DNA from: Diospyros lotus
Lineage: Eukaryota; Streptophyta; Magnoliopsida; Ericales; Ebenaceae
Assembly (NCBI RefSeq): GCF_014633365.1
Contig: NC_068341.1
Span: 2,418,001-2,482,000 of the forward strand
Reading direction: 5' to 3'
Length of the DNA stretch: 64,000 bases
The notes below the pieces were generated by a model. That model was not told the origin of the DNA. It did not search any database and saw only the letters and a program-made list of their open reading frames with translations. Both the position numbers and the translations under genes were made by a program. Positions 21,242-32,818 of this stretch are shown piece after piece. Numbering within the stretch: the first letter of the stretch is position 1; the number at the start of each line of letters is the position of its first letter.

Positions 21242-22927
21242 TCAAACTGGAGGAGCTCTAATGTCAGGCCCAGCTCCAGACCCTTCTTCTTCCTCGTTTT
21301 CCTGAGACATTTCCTCCAGCGATTTTCCTTTGGATTCAGGCACCAAGAAAGTGAACATGATGCCCAAGAAGTTGACTACGCCGAGAACGATGAGTGAATT
21401 CTTCACGCCAATACCAGGTGGGTATCCTTTATCAGTCTTCGCCGGGTTCTTGTCCTGAGCAGCATATAAGAACCCGAACGCCCCGATGATTGCGCCAGCT
21501 TTTCCGGCCGCCGCAGAGATTCCATGGCAAGTGGATCTCAACCTCGCCGGGAAAATCTCGGCCGGGACGACGAAGGTTGTCGCGTTCGGCCCGAAATTCG
21601 CGAAGAAGAAGGTGAGCGCGTACATGATGACGAAGCCGATCCGGTTGTCCGGATGCTTCCAGTGATTGTAGGGAATGGCCAGGGCGAACATGAACACTGT
21701 CATGAAGAAGAAGCCCATCAGCTGAATGGCGAATCTGCCAATTCTGTCGATCAACGCCACGGTGAACCAGTAGCCGGGCACGGTGCTGCAGAGGGCAATG
21801 AGAGTCTGAGCTCTCGCGATTCTGAAAACCTCTTCAATGGCGTTCATTGTTTCGGCTTTGGGAATCCACCCAACCGCGGAGAAGATGTCCTTCTGGAAGA
21901 GGTTCTGGCTGTAGAAGGCGATGTCGAGGAGGAACCACGTGGAGGTGGTGCCGAGCAAGTGAAGCCCGTGGCGGCGGAGAAACTCCTTCGAGAACAATCC
22001 GAAGCTGTTCTTCTGCTCCTGAGCAAGCTTATCCAATTTGTCCGGCTCTGCTTCTAACTCAACCTAAACAAGTATGAAAATATTAGAAACAATGTGTAAT
22101 TATAAAAGAGAGAAAAAAATTGTCAAAAATATTCTAATTACCTGCAACACTTTGGACATATCGGCAGCCGCCTGCTTGGCGTTCTTGGCGATTAGGGCGG
22201 TGTACCTGGCAGTTTCCGGCATCTTCATCCGCCAGTAGTAGGTCAGCGCGGCCGGGATGGCTCCGAACATTAGAATTATACGCCAAACATAGTCGGCTTC
22301 CGGAACAGTCGAGGCAAGAGGGTTGTCTTTATATGCAGGGGCAGGGAATTTGGACTTGAAAGTAGTAGAAACTATGATGGCCACAACCCCGCCGGTCAAA
22401 ATTCCGAAGCCTTGCATGGCGAACACGGCAGCGATGAAGGCGCCGCGGGTCTTTTTGTTGGCGTATTCCGACATGATGGTGGCGGAGAGAGGGTAGTCGC
22501 CGCCGATGCCGAAGCCGAGCCAGAAGCGGAAGAAGCAGAGAGTGGTCATGACTCCTTTAGCACTGTGGCCAAACGACAAGCCAGAGGCAATTGAGGCGAT
22601 GACCATGAGCATAAGCGTCATACCATAGACTCTCTTCCTGCCCATTTTGTCTCCGAGCCAACCGAAGAAGAGCTGCCCGGCGAGGGTGCCGCAGAGGGCG
22701 ACGCCGTTGACGGCGGCGGAGACATTGGGAGGCAGATTCCCCGGCTTGGCGTCCCCGTTGTCGTGGTAATAAATCCGGCCGAGCAGCTTGGTGACCAACG
22801 AGATGCAAAACAGATCATAGGCGTCGGTGAAGAAGCCCATGCCGGCGATTACAATTGCCGTGAAGTGGTACCATTGCGTCTTCGCCACATCAAGTGCATT
22901 AAGCACTTGCAGCTGCTCTCTCGCCAT
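21242..22927 (-). CDS. PHT1-family inorganic phosphate transporter, copy A
   Basis: Plasma-membrane H+/phosphate symporter of the major facilitator superfamily, which takes up Pi in roots or moves it between cells. The CDS is two exons, 22927-22142 and 22063-21242, with a 78-bp phase-0 intron (GTAATTAG...TTTAG), giving 535 aa, normal for PHT1. The start [20 protein letters not shown] is the typical PHT1 N-terminus. Substrate-site positions known from the fungal Pi transporter structure are present: Asp in FFTDAYDLF, Tyr in [14 protein letters not shown], Gln in [13 protein letters not shown] AMQGFG, Trp/Asp/Tyr in [13 protein letters not shown] and Asn in [10 protein letters not shown]. The central loop follows [18 protein letters not shown]. 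It is closely similar to copy B. Which PHT1 member it is cannot be told from sequence alone. Confidence 0.97.
22064..22141 (-). other. Coding intron of PHT1 copy A (78 bp)
   Basis: Donor CTGCAG|GTAATTAG and acceptor TTTAG|GTTGAG interrupt the central loop between VLQ and VELEAEP. Paralog B reads straight through the equivalent position ([10 protein letters not shown]), so the intron was gained in A or lost in B. Confidence 0.9.
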
Positions 22928-22959
22928 GGATCAAACCTCTTCCAAAGCTCCAATACAAT

Positions 22960-24526
22960 CTGGAAGACAAGAACAGAGAAGGAGATTATGATAAGATAAC
23001 TGGGGCTTTTGGAGCGTACCCAAATACCAGTAGGATTAGAAGGGTCAACACTGCGAGTTGGCTCTTATCGTATTAAACTATTAAGCTTGTGGTAGAGCAA
23101 AGAAACAAGCTATAAAAGATATTTCGGAAGAAGACACAGGAGGAGGAGGAGGACTGTTTTTGCAACAGTTTGAAAGTTTTCAAAGATGGCGACTCGGCTG
23201 GCTGTGATACATTGGACATGACAGGTGCAACAACCATGTGACCGCTTTTAAGATCGTAGTGTCTCAATAGTCAACAAATTTAAAAAGATATATCATATGA
23301 ATCATCCACAATAATAAAGACGCAATGTTACGATAACAGCTGTTAAACTCGATCGATCAGATTCTCCCTTTCTTCCAGATAAGTTTTGAATGGATTATTA
23401 TCTCTGTTTTTTAATCCCTTGCTTTGCTGTTAATTCTGTGCGGATTTAACGGACGGTTAAAAACTAAGTTGGAGTTGCGTAAATAAGAAATTATTATCAA
23501 TCAAGATGGAAGCCTTCACGCGGTGCTGGGAAAGTGCCCAGAAAAGAACAAACAGAATTTTCCCACCGAACAAACAAAGGAACGGAAACCATACATCACC
23601 GGGGACGGAGTAGTAATATAATCGTACTTTGAGCGAAAAACAGGGTAATCAATGGCTTGTCCTTAGCCCCCCCCCAAACAAAAAAAAGAAAAACAGGTAA
23701 TCAAACAAAAGAAGACGACGTAGGAATAACGAATGTCGACAAAGACAGAAGAAAAGTCTTGGACTTGAGGCTTACATAATCTAGAAGGGAATCGCCAATT
23801 TTTTCTCGTGAAACGCCACTTTTTTCCTACCAAAGAGCGAAAAACAAAGGGTCGCATCATGGGATTTTGACCCAAACTAAAAGTACCCAAAAGAAACAAT
23901 TTTTAGGACTTTCTTGTTCTGTCGCATGAACTCTTTAAATACAAGAAACTACGAATCCGAAACAAAGTTTAAAAATCGAAATCACGTTAGGAAGGGTTTA
24001 AAAATAAGGTAAGATGCTTGAACATAATGGAATCCTTGGATGAACTTTCCTCTCGAAGAGAAAGAAGAGAGATCTGGGCTTTCTTAGATTGCAGAACATC
24101 CAAACGTACCGGATCTTTTCCAAGTTAAAACACTTTTCTTTGTACCCAACCCATGTAATTTAAGAATAAGAACAACCCAGAAAAAAAGAAAATCAAATTG
24201 CAGAAGACACAGCATTTAAACTTCACCCCCACACACGTGTATATATATATATAATTAATTATTTTGAATTCACACTTTATTAAGGGATATTTAAAATATT
24301 TTATAATTTGATTAGTAAAAAACAAGTGTTAAAAATAATTTTATTCTCTAATGTATCGATTCATGCATGTGTAGACATAATGCCAAGCTTTATAATAAAG
24401 CAATATTATCGGAGAAGTAGTGAAGCCCAGAAAATTGTTAGAGAAAAAGAGGAATTAATTCAACGAAAAAGGATCAGAAGAACAACAAACTGGAAGAATT
24501 AATCCACTGGGGTTTAGTAATCATAC
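22960..24526 (-). other. Predicted 5' UTR intron of PHT1 copy A (1567 bp)
   Basis: A TATA box lies 1.68 kb upstream of the ATG, with no coding region between. A good donor (CACG|GTATGATTAC, intron from 24526) and a pyrimidine-rich acceptor (TTCTTGTCTTCCAG, intron to 22960) would leave a 32-nt leader before ATG. Leader introns are known in plant PHT1 genes, and copy B has the same layout. Splicing itself is inferred. Confidence 0.6.
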
Positions 24527-24802
24527 CGTGGCAACACACTGATCACCAAGAGAATGAAACCGAAGCCACACTCCGCTAGAGAAGAAGATTACGTACTGGG
24601 TTTGGTTTATATACAGCAGCTCAGAAGATATGAAGGGCCGGGGAGAGCGGGGGGTTGGGGGGCGCTGAACGAGGAAGAAGAGGGCTAGTTTGGTTGGGTA
24701 TTTAACTCCGAGGGAGAATTGTGTACGGCATCTTCCGCATATTCCCGCTCTCTGCTCCCCACATTAATACGGCTACTGCCCCCTCCCTGATTGCGCCACG
24801 TG
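24527..24802 (-). promoter_or_regulatory. Promoter of PHT1 copy A with P1BS, TATA and G-box
   Basis: On the minus strand: TATATAAA at 24613-24606 (start of transcription expected near 24577), GCATATTC at 24744-24737, matching the P1BS consensus GNATATNC bound by PHR1-type phosphate-starvation regulators, and a CACGTG G-box at 24802-24797. A Tourist-like element starts 123 bp further upstream (24925), limiting the intact promoter. Confidence 0.65.
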
Positions 24803-24924
24803 TGAGTATGGCATCAGAGCTAACGTGGCACGATCGTAGCGGTTACCTTAAATGTCTGCAGCTGAGTCAACAGTCTCCTTTGTCGACACGTTCGTGCTTG
24901 GTTGCAAAACAGAACAGAAGCTAA

Positions 24925-26195
24925 GGCCTGTTCTCTTTATTGTGTTTGGGCTGTTTTGATTTTTTAATTTCTCAAAATATTGAAAATGTGTTTATTTTGT
25001 TATTTTTAAAAACACATTTTAAAAAATGAGAAAAAAAATTGTAAATGAAACCCAACATTGTTGTTTTGGGTGTTTTCAGTGAAAACCCACTCAAAACACC
25101 AAAATGCAGAAAACGCGTCCCCCTTCCCCATTGCGCAAACCCACTTTAGAGACCAGATTTATCCTCTCTCCTCTCTTCTCCCCTTTTCTCTTCTGGCCGT
25201 CGACCTCTTCTCTTCCCTTTTTCTCATCGACTACCATTGCCATCGCCATCACCGTCGTTGACCGCCACTGCCACTACAACCACAGCTGTCGATCGCCACC
25301 GCCATTACAACCCCTTGCATCGCATCCCCCGTCGACCGCCACCAGTCTCCTTTCTCTTCTCTTTTGGCCCGCCATTGCCATTGCCATCACCGCCGTCGAC
25401 CGCTTTGGCGACCATCGTCGCAAACCCTTGCATCGCGTCTGTTGTCGACTGCCCCCCCATCTCTTTTCTTCTCTCTTTTTTTCTGGCTTGCCATCGCCAT
25501 CGCCATCACCGCCGTCGATCGCTTCTGCTTCCGCCACCACCACCGCAACCACTGCCGTCGACTGCCCCCATCGCAAACCCTTGCAAGCCGTCCGACGTCA
25601 TCACCCCCAATCGTCCGACATCATCGCCCCCACGGCAGATTGCAAACCCATCTGCGATTTGATTTTTTGCGTTTTGTTTTGTCTTATTTTTTGTTTTATT
25701 TTATTTGAATATTAAACTAAAAATGTAAAATGATTTTTTTTGTATTAAATTTTTTAAAGATATTTTTAAGATTTTGGATTATACCTATGATAAATTAATA
25801 TTATGTTATTTTGTAATTTTAGTCATTTATTAATAGATGTTTAAAATTTGTTATTAGATTTTAATGTTTAAAGTCTGATATTTTTAAAGATTTTAAATTT
25901 TTTTGTTATTCTGTTATATCAATTGTATTATAGGTTAAAGTCTTTTGAATTAAATTTATAATTTATTAATAAATATTTATAATTTGCTTTGAATCAAATT
26001 TATTAAATAAAATATCATAAAATATTTTTTTTCAAAATCTCGAAGAGAACGCATTTTCTAATTTTTAGTTTTGAGAAACATTTTTTCAGAATGACAAAAA
26101 AAAACGTATTTTTAATAATCCCAAAACAGAAACTTAAAACACAAAATTGAAAATGAATTCAAAACTCAAAACTGAAATACAAAGAGAATACCACC
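24925..26195. mobile_element. Tourist-like element, 1271-bp copy with GC-rich cargo
   Basis: The ends GGCCTGTTCTCTTTATTG and (reverse strand) GGTGGTATTCTCTTTG match the ends of shorter copies at 27959 and 40222. It is flanked by TAA on both sides (24922-24924, 26196-26198), the trinucleotide preferred by PIF/Harbinger-Tourist elements. The outer ~150 bp and the right ~500 bp align with the short copies (TCAAAACTCAAAACTGAAA near the right end). The extra length is the GC-rich block at 25100-25660. Confidence 0.7.
25100..25660 (+). repeat. GC-rich block of ~120-bp degenerate repeats inside the element
   Basis: Two to three degenerate copies of a unit with a TCTCTTCTCTTTTGGC-like start, GCCATCGCCATCACCGCCGTC and GACTGCCCCC. 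Several frames stay open (for example 203 codons, 25104-25715), coding Ser/Pro/His-rich low-complexity sequence. No known domain. It may be captured host DNA expanded by duplication, or grown from trinucleotide repeats. Confidence 0.55.
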
Positions 26196-26978
26196 TAAAG
26201 TTTTATAATTTATTCATGAATATCTGCTAATATATATTTATATATAAAAATTTTATTTATTAAATAATATTATTTAATTTTTATTAAATAATATTAATAT
26301 AATAATTCAATATAATGATATGATATCTACCTTATTAAGTTATTGTGTTAAAAAAATTAAATTGATAAATCTTAAATAATTATTATATTTAAATTATCAC
26401 ATTAATATTATTTAGTATAAATTAAATAACGTTATTTAAAAAAATAAAATATATATATAATTTAATAAATAGCAACAAGATTTTTTATATAAAAATATCA
26501 TGAAAAGGCCTTTTAATTATATTATTATGACTTTTGACTCCAATTTCGTTTTCTTAGTTGATTATAGGAAAGGAGTCAATTTATGTGGGAATTTGTGACT
26601 TTCGAGTATGGACTCGTACCCTTTAACAATGAATGAAAAATTTAACTGCAGACCGACCGTCTGACCCATAAAGTTTGCGAATTACGAAGTTTCGGATTTG
26701 AATATGATTCGAGGTTTCATTACCTTGTCCATTAATCAAGAAATTCTAGTTTATTTATGTAAATAAACAAACAACAATACATATGACTCCTTGTTCTTAC
26801 GCAACAAAAATTAATATCTTGGATTTTAATTTCTGACCCTTTTATTAAACTATTGTATGTATGTAACAGCAAACTCAACATTAATCATGTTAAGTAATCA
26901 TACCTTTGTTTGTTTGAACCCATCTTATTTTCTCCTTAAATACGTGTTTACTTCTTGTTTTTTTCCATTACAAATTAA
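26196..26978. other. AT-rich non-coding spacer
   Basis: No gene seen. Strongly AT-rich with short inverted stretches (about 26220-26480) that resemble the body of another decayed MITE. Confidence 0.4.
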
Positions 26979-27349
26979 GGTAGTATTAATTAAAATAAGT
27001 ATGATAAGATTATATTAAGATAATGTTATAATATTTTTTAAATTAAGATGTTTAATTATCAAAATAAGGATTGGAAACTTTTTAAAATTTTTATCAAATT
27101 ATTTGTTAATTTTTTAGAATACATTGGAGGGCATATATGTCATTTTTTTTATCTATAAAGTCCAAGATAAATTTATTTCTCCAAAGAGAGAAATAAATTT
27201 ATCTAAAAAATCTCATATAAAAAATCACGTGACTTATTTTTTAAAATCACTAAATAAATTTAATAAACATAATGAAAAAATATTTTTATTTAAAATACTT
27301 TTTATATTCTACTCTTTTTCAGTCTATGTTTTAGTTAACAAATACTAAC
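26979..27349. mobile_element. Tourist-like MITE, 371 bp (unfilled copy)
   Basis: The ends GGTAGTATTAATTAA and (reverse) GTTAGTATTTGTTAA are flanked by TAA (26976-26978, 27350-27352). The interior matches the split element at 38377-39639, including TTATCTATAAAGTCCAAGAT and AAATTTAATAAACATAATG-like blocks. It provides the empty-site reference for the hAT insertion there. Confidence 0.7.
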
Positions 27350-27958
27350 TAAGTGAGACAATATTGACAAATAAACAAATAATTATACAATACAGGTTTA
27401 GAAGTTAAATTGACTTAAAAATGTAAGTTCATAAATATAATCAAAATAATGAAAAAATTGAATTATAACACAAACAAAATATCAAACTATAAATATTAAA
27501 TTAAATAAAAAACTAGCTTTAAATGTATAATTGAAAATTTGAAATAATAAAAAAATTAAATAATTACAAAAAAATACAAAAATAAAAATATGAATTTGAC
27601 TAAGCGATATTCTATATGTTAGGCCTTGAAGCATTTCACAATGAATTATTACTTCCTCTCTCTCTCTTTTTCATTAATTAAAGCAGGACAAGACACCACA
27701 ATCTATCTTGAACCTAACTAATTAAATTCACCCTTACCCCCGTTCCATGAGGAACTGATGCAGGCTCATTAATTAGTTAAAATATTGTATTGGCCAAAAG
27801 GGGGATATTAAGGATTAGGATTAATCTCTTTTTCCATGATTATGTGTTATCTCTTTTATATGCTTTTTATCTTTTGTATAGCTTGTGTACAAGCCTTTAA
27901 AGATGAAATTAACACAAGGCTATGTATTATTGTACTAATCTTTTTCTTAGATAATTTA

Positions 27959-28457
27959 GATTGCGTTCTTTTTATTGTTTTTAAATTATTTTTAATTTTT
28001 AATTTTTTAAAATAATAAAAATACGTTTTTTTTACTGTTTTTAAAAATATATTTTTGAAAAAAAAAATTATAAAAAAAACTTAAAACAACAAAAAGTTGT
28101 TTTGAATGTTTTCATCTAAAACAAACTCAAAACTCAAATATATTTATTTATTTATATTTTATTATTGTAATAGAAAAAAATATAATAAAATTCATTAATT
28201 TTAAAATTATATATATATTTTAATAATATATTAACATTAAATATTTATAATTTACTTAATAATCAAATTTATTGAATAAAATATCATTAAAAAAATATTT
28301 TTAAAATTTCAAAAAGAACGCGTTTTCTAATTCTTTATTTTGAAAAATAGTTTTTTAAAATGACAAAAAGAAAGCGTTTTCAATTTTTTAAAAATAAAAA
28401 ACTGAAAATGAATTCAAAACTCAAAACTGAAAATTGAAAAGCAAAGAGAACGCACCC
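27959..28457. mobile_element. Tourist-like element, short copy (499 bp)
   Basis: The ends GATTGCGTTCTTTTTATTG and (reverse) GGGTGCGTTCTCTTTGC are flanked by TTA (27956-27958, 28458-28460). The interior is AT-rich, with AAAACAACAAAAAGTTGTTT near 28083 also present in the copy at 40222. Non-autonomous. Confidence 0.7.
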
Positions 28458-29814
28458 TTAATATTTGAATTTAAATTTTTGTTTATATAATTTCACTTTT
28501 TTCGAGTGATTATTTAAATTTTTTATTATTTTAAGTTAATTTAATTTGTGTATTTTAATTTGTAAAAGATAAAAATAAAACAATATGAGTCAATTTAACT
28601 TTTTTATATATATAGATTAAAGTACATGAGTCAAATTAATTAAAAAATATAAGCACATGGATATAATTAAAATAATAAAAAAATTAAAATAATTATAAAA
28701 AACATAAAAGTAGATGAATAAAAATATAGATTTTATTTTTTTTAAATATAGATTTTATCATTGTTTAATTAGTTAAAAGTTTGAAGGTTGATTGAGCATT
28801 TGAATTTTGAAGGTTAACTAGATCTGTCTGGGTTAGCACTTAGCATTATTGCTAGGCCTTGAACATCTGGCCTTCCATCTTAATCAACGTAGGTTTAAGC
28901 GAATAGAGTAAACAAATTTAAGGGTGAGCTGTTGAACAGTAGAGATAGAGATGAGGCATGGGGGACAGGTGGCGGCCAATGAGTAGATTATTGCATGTGA
29001 CGGAAATAAAGGGATAGAAAGTCAACGTCAACGAATGGCCCTGCGGACCAGATGGGACTCCACGTGAACCAGGGAAAGCGCAAGGGCATGTTTGGATAGA
29101 AATGAACTCCAAATATTACTCCGAGAGAAATTCTACTCGCCGCTACGATTTTGCTCTTTCGAGCCAATTTTTTAATATACTTAAAATATTCTCAAGTAAA
29201 AATTTAATTTTCCGCATACATTACGCAATCACTTGATATTCCACTTTCTTCTATGAGTCAAACTCTATAATTTTTTCTCATCAATCATTATAATTTCTTA
29301 TTATTTTACATCCGTCATCGAAAAATTATTTTTTCCTCAAGATCACTCATTCCTCTTGTTTCACACTCACACCCATCATTACTTAACTATTTTCTCTCAA
29401 AATATCGACGGAGAAAACCTCGAATGTGATGTGAAAGCAAAAAATGAATTAATATAAATGAATAGAAGAATGCATACACATATATATACACAATTACGCA
29501 GACACATATATGCACATATACACATATCTCCGCATACACAGACATATATATACATATATATATATACACGCAATGCCTGCATACACATATATATCTATTC
29601 ATAAATATATATACAACGGGGGATTTATATATGAGCTGTCTTGGGCTAAAGCCCATAATTAAAATTAATTTTTTATATTAAAATTTTTTTAATAATAAAT
29701 TAGTCCAAAAAAAAATTTCAGCCTACTCCAAAATCTGTGATGTATAGTTTTACATCTTAAAAAAAAAATAATATAATACCTCGTATTACATGATATTGAA
29801 AAGTGATAATTTTT
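28458..29814. other. Non-coding spacer with (CA/TA)n microsatellite
   Basis: AT-rich, without a recognisable gene. A cluster of CACATATATA-type dinucleotide repeats spans about 29470-29600. A short unique GC-richer stretch (about 28920-29100) has no recognisable coding content. Confidence 0.5.
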
Positions 29815-31567
29815 TATGGTTGGGAAAGGACCTTAGGTGGTTCGGGAAGCCCAATTGTCGGTTTCAAAAAATTAATTAATAAAAATTATCGAATCGACGA
29901 CAGGAAATACCTGGGACTTGGATGTCTAGGGAAGAGGGCATGAGACTGGTGAGCGTCTCGAGGTAAGACAAATGACACTGGAAGCAGTCTAGTCGAGAAT
30001 AATTTTCAGAATAAATTCTATACAAGCCTTTATGGTTGCCAGTATCGAATGATTGCAAAGGATCTCTGGGAAGCTGAGAGGACCCTAAGGGTGGTCCGAT
30101 TTTGCGAATGAGACAAACCAGAAGCATGTTCTAGTTGAACGAAAGTCTCGTGCAGGCATAGGTAAGAAATCCGTATTTTCGAGTAAAAGTTGATTATTAA
30201 TTTTGAAAAATCAAGTTATTAGGTGGTTTGATGGTATTTAATTTAAGCTTTGGGAGGGTTCAAGTGTTATTATAAAAATCTCCAAATGTAATTAATAATT
30301 TCTCAAATAGAATTATGGAGAAATTGGGGAAGTCTGGAAATTATTTCGAGGCTCAAGGAGCATGCCAGAGGCTCGAAATTGGGATTTTGGGTGCAAGTGG
30401 CAGTTCGAGAGGCAATGCCGATATGGGCGTTTTTTTGGATTTCTTCTCCGAATTGATTGAGATAAGTAATTATGTCTTTAAATTCTTCGCTTTATGCAAA
30501 ATGTGGTGGAATAATGTAGTGTAGACTATTGATTAGATCAGATCATAGGTTGAGGTTGTTTGAAAATTGTTGGCGGGTCATTTTGCAATGTAGGACAAAA
30601 ATATAAGCCCTGGTTTAATGGCTGATGTGTGGTTGGGATTTGTGTGGCATCAAGGTCCGATCGGAAAGACGGTGATCCTAAAAGAGCTTGGAGTTCATGC
30701 CGAGACAAAAGAGGCTTCGAGCCAGGTAAGGGATGACCCTAACTGGTGGGGGTCTTGCTTACATTTGTAAGTGCTTATTTATTTATTGCATGTAGTGGTA
30801 AACATTTGCATGTTATGTGTTCTAGTGTATCTATGGCCATATGGAAGACTAGTAGTGGGAATGGTTGGTCGATGCCTTAACCTATGGAGGTACGAGGGCA
30901 TGGAAGACTACCTATTTGCATTGCATTTTACATTACATGCTCTCTCATACTTCGTTTACTTATGCATTGCACGCTTACTGAGTCATTATGACTCATGAGG
31001 TTTTACCTCATGTTGTAAATGATGCAAGTAAGGATGGTGCCGGGAGACTGTTGTGGCAACTAGCAGTGTTACCCGAGTTGTATGTTATGCATTTTTCATG
31101 TATGTAATATTGTGATTGAATGTATATGTTGTTAGATGCTAAATATATCTAGTTATTGTAATCACCATAGTATGATAGGTGATTGCGAGAAGGCTGGATG
31201 TATATGGTCCTAATTGGTGGAGCTAAGTTCGGATCGAGTAAAGATCAGAAAGGTATGTTCCTATAAATCTCCAATACTCAGCAGATATTTAATGTACTAG
31301 CTTTGTGCTTGGGTTACCTTTGACTTGCTATGAGGCGAGTTAAAGAAAGGTGAAGCTCACTCGGGTTTCGAGTCACAGTCCGCTGTATTTTTTTGTCTGT
31401 GTTTGGGATCGATTTCTCGAGTAGAACGAAGGGAATGACGAAGCATAGTCCCCGCCTAGAACGTTTCCTATTGAAACATAGTACAACCCTTCAGTGTTTG
31501 ATTTATCGAGTAAGTAATTGATCAATTATTCATTGGCGGCACTCGTACGTGGGAGCGAGTCGTTACA
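29815..31567 (+). mobile_element. Long LTR of a Tekay/Del-like gypsy element (5' LTR, approximate start)
   Basis: It ends ...GAGTCGTTACA at 31567, followed by a primer-binding-like site. It includes the CTTACTGAGTCATTATGACT motif (about 30971) typical of plant Tekay/Del LTRs. No protein frame. The start is uncertain because no second LTR is in the window. Confidence 0.45.
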
Positions 31568-31874
31568 ATTTGATCTCAGAGCATGGCTAGTAATATGAGT
31601 GGGCAAAGTTAATGTGGGGTGGTTTTAGGTATGATCGGTTAAGTGATTGATGTGAGCGAGTGTTAGATTTTGGAGTCGAGGATATCTTGCATGATTTGAA
31701 TGTAATTTGAAAAGTCCTAGCTGCTGAGTTAGGGTTGGGAATGGGTGCTTTGAAATTCTTAAATTTCAATGTGAGATTGATTCAATGACCCCGAAGGTAG
31801 GACATCTGGTCCGAGGATCCTAGGGATTGAATCGAAGCGTTAGGCTTGTGATGGTTTGAGGACCCTAGGAATAT
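31568..31874 (+). mobile_element. Primer-binding-like site and 5' leader of the same element
   Basis: TTGATCTCAGAGCATGG at 31570-31586 resembles the initiator-Met tRNA site TTGGTATCAGAGC with two changes. The leader runs on to about 31874, where CACTA-type subterminal repeats begin, so gag-pol is missing. Confidence 0.5.
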
Positions 31875-32818
31875 TTCGTTGTTAAATATATTTAATTAAA
31901 ATTGAAATTTATAATTATTTTTTTTATTAATTAGCGACGAAATATTCAGTCGCTAAATATATTTAATTTAATTAAATAAAAAATATAAAATTTAGCAATG
32001 GGATAACCCCGTTGCTAAAAAATAAAATAAAATAAAATTAAAAATTAAAATTTAGCAATGGGGTCACACCCGTCCCTAAAAAATAAAAATAAATTAAATA
32101 AAAAATACCAAATTTAGCGACTGGATAGTCTCGTCGCTAAAAAATAAAAATAAATTAAATAAAAAATAGCGACGGGATAACCCTCGTCGCTAAAAAATAA
32201 AAATACCAAATTTAGTGATGGGATACCCCGTCTTTAAAAAATAAAAAGAATTAAATAAAAAATATAAAATTTAGCGACAGGATAGCCCCCGTTATTAAAA
32301 AATAAAAATAAATTAAATAAAAATGCCAAATTTAGCGACGGGATAACCTCTATCGCTAAAAAATAAAAATAAATTAAGTAAAAAAACAAAATTTTGTGCC
32401 AAGATAACTTGTTTCTAAAAAATAAAAATAAATTAAATAAAAAATTAAAATTTAGCGATGGGATCACACCTGTTGTTAAAAAATAAAAATAAATTAAATA
32501 AAAAAATCAAATTTATCGACGGGATAACCTAGGCACTAAAAATTAAAAAAAAATTAAAAATTAATTTAAGATTATTTAGCTACGGAATAAAAATTCTGTT
32601 ATTAAATAATTTTTAATAAAAATTATTAAAAATTATTTAATAACAGAATTTTTCATCATTAAATAATAAAAAAATTAAAAAATTTGGTGACGGAATTTTT
32701 TGTCCCAAATTCATCGCTAAAATTTAGCGACAGAATATTCATCATTGAGACATCTCTATTTAGCAACGGAAAAAGTTTGTCGCTAAATCCGTCACTAAAT
32801 TACTGATATTTTGTAGTG
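31875..32818. mobile_element. Right end of a CACTA-type transposon with a subterminal repeat array
   Basis: About ten repeats of ~60 bp (about 31930-32540), each containing TTTAGCGACGGGAT and its inverse CGTCGCTAAAA, then further GCGACGG motifs and a terminal TTTTGTAGTG ending at 32818, the inverted form of the CACTA terminus. No matching CACTACAAAA left end or transposase is found upstream, so the element is left-truncated. Confidence 0.65.

Noticed and set aside
21524..22057. 177-codon plus-strand open frame
   Set aside because: It lies antisense to PHT1-A exon 2. It results from codon bias in the real gene and codes no recognisable protein.
25104..25715. 203-codon Ser/Pro/His-rich open frame
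   Set aside because: Low-complexity repeat inside a Tourist-like element, with overlapping open frames on both strands. Not supported as a gene.
29387..29656. 89-codon Tyr/Cys-rich minus-strand frame
   Set aside because: It is a translation of a (CA/TA) microsatellite.
31930..32540. Regularly spaced repeats resembling a CRISPR array
   Set aside because: The units are ~60 bp, degenerate and AT-rich, have no unique spacers, and end in a CACTA terminus in a plant genome. They are transposon subterminal repeats.
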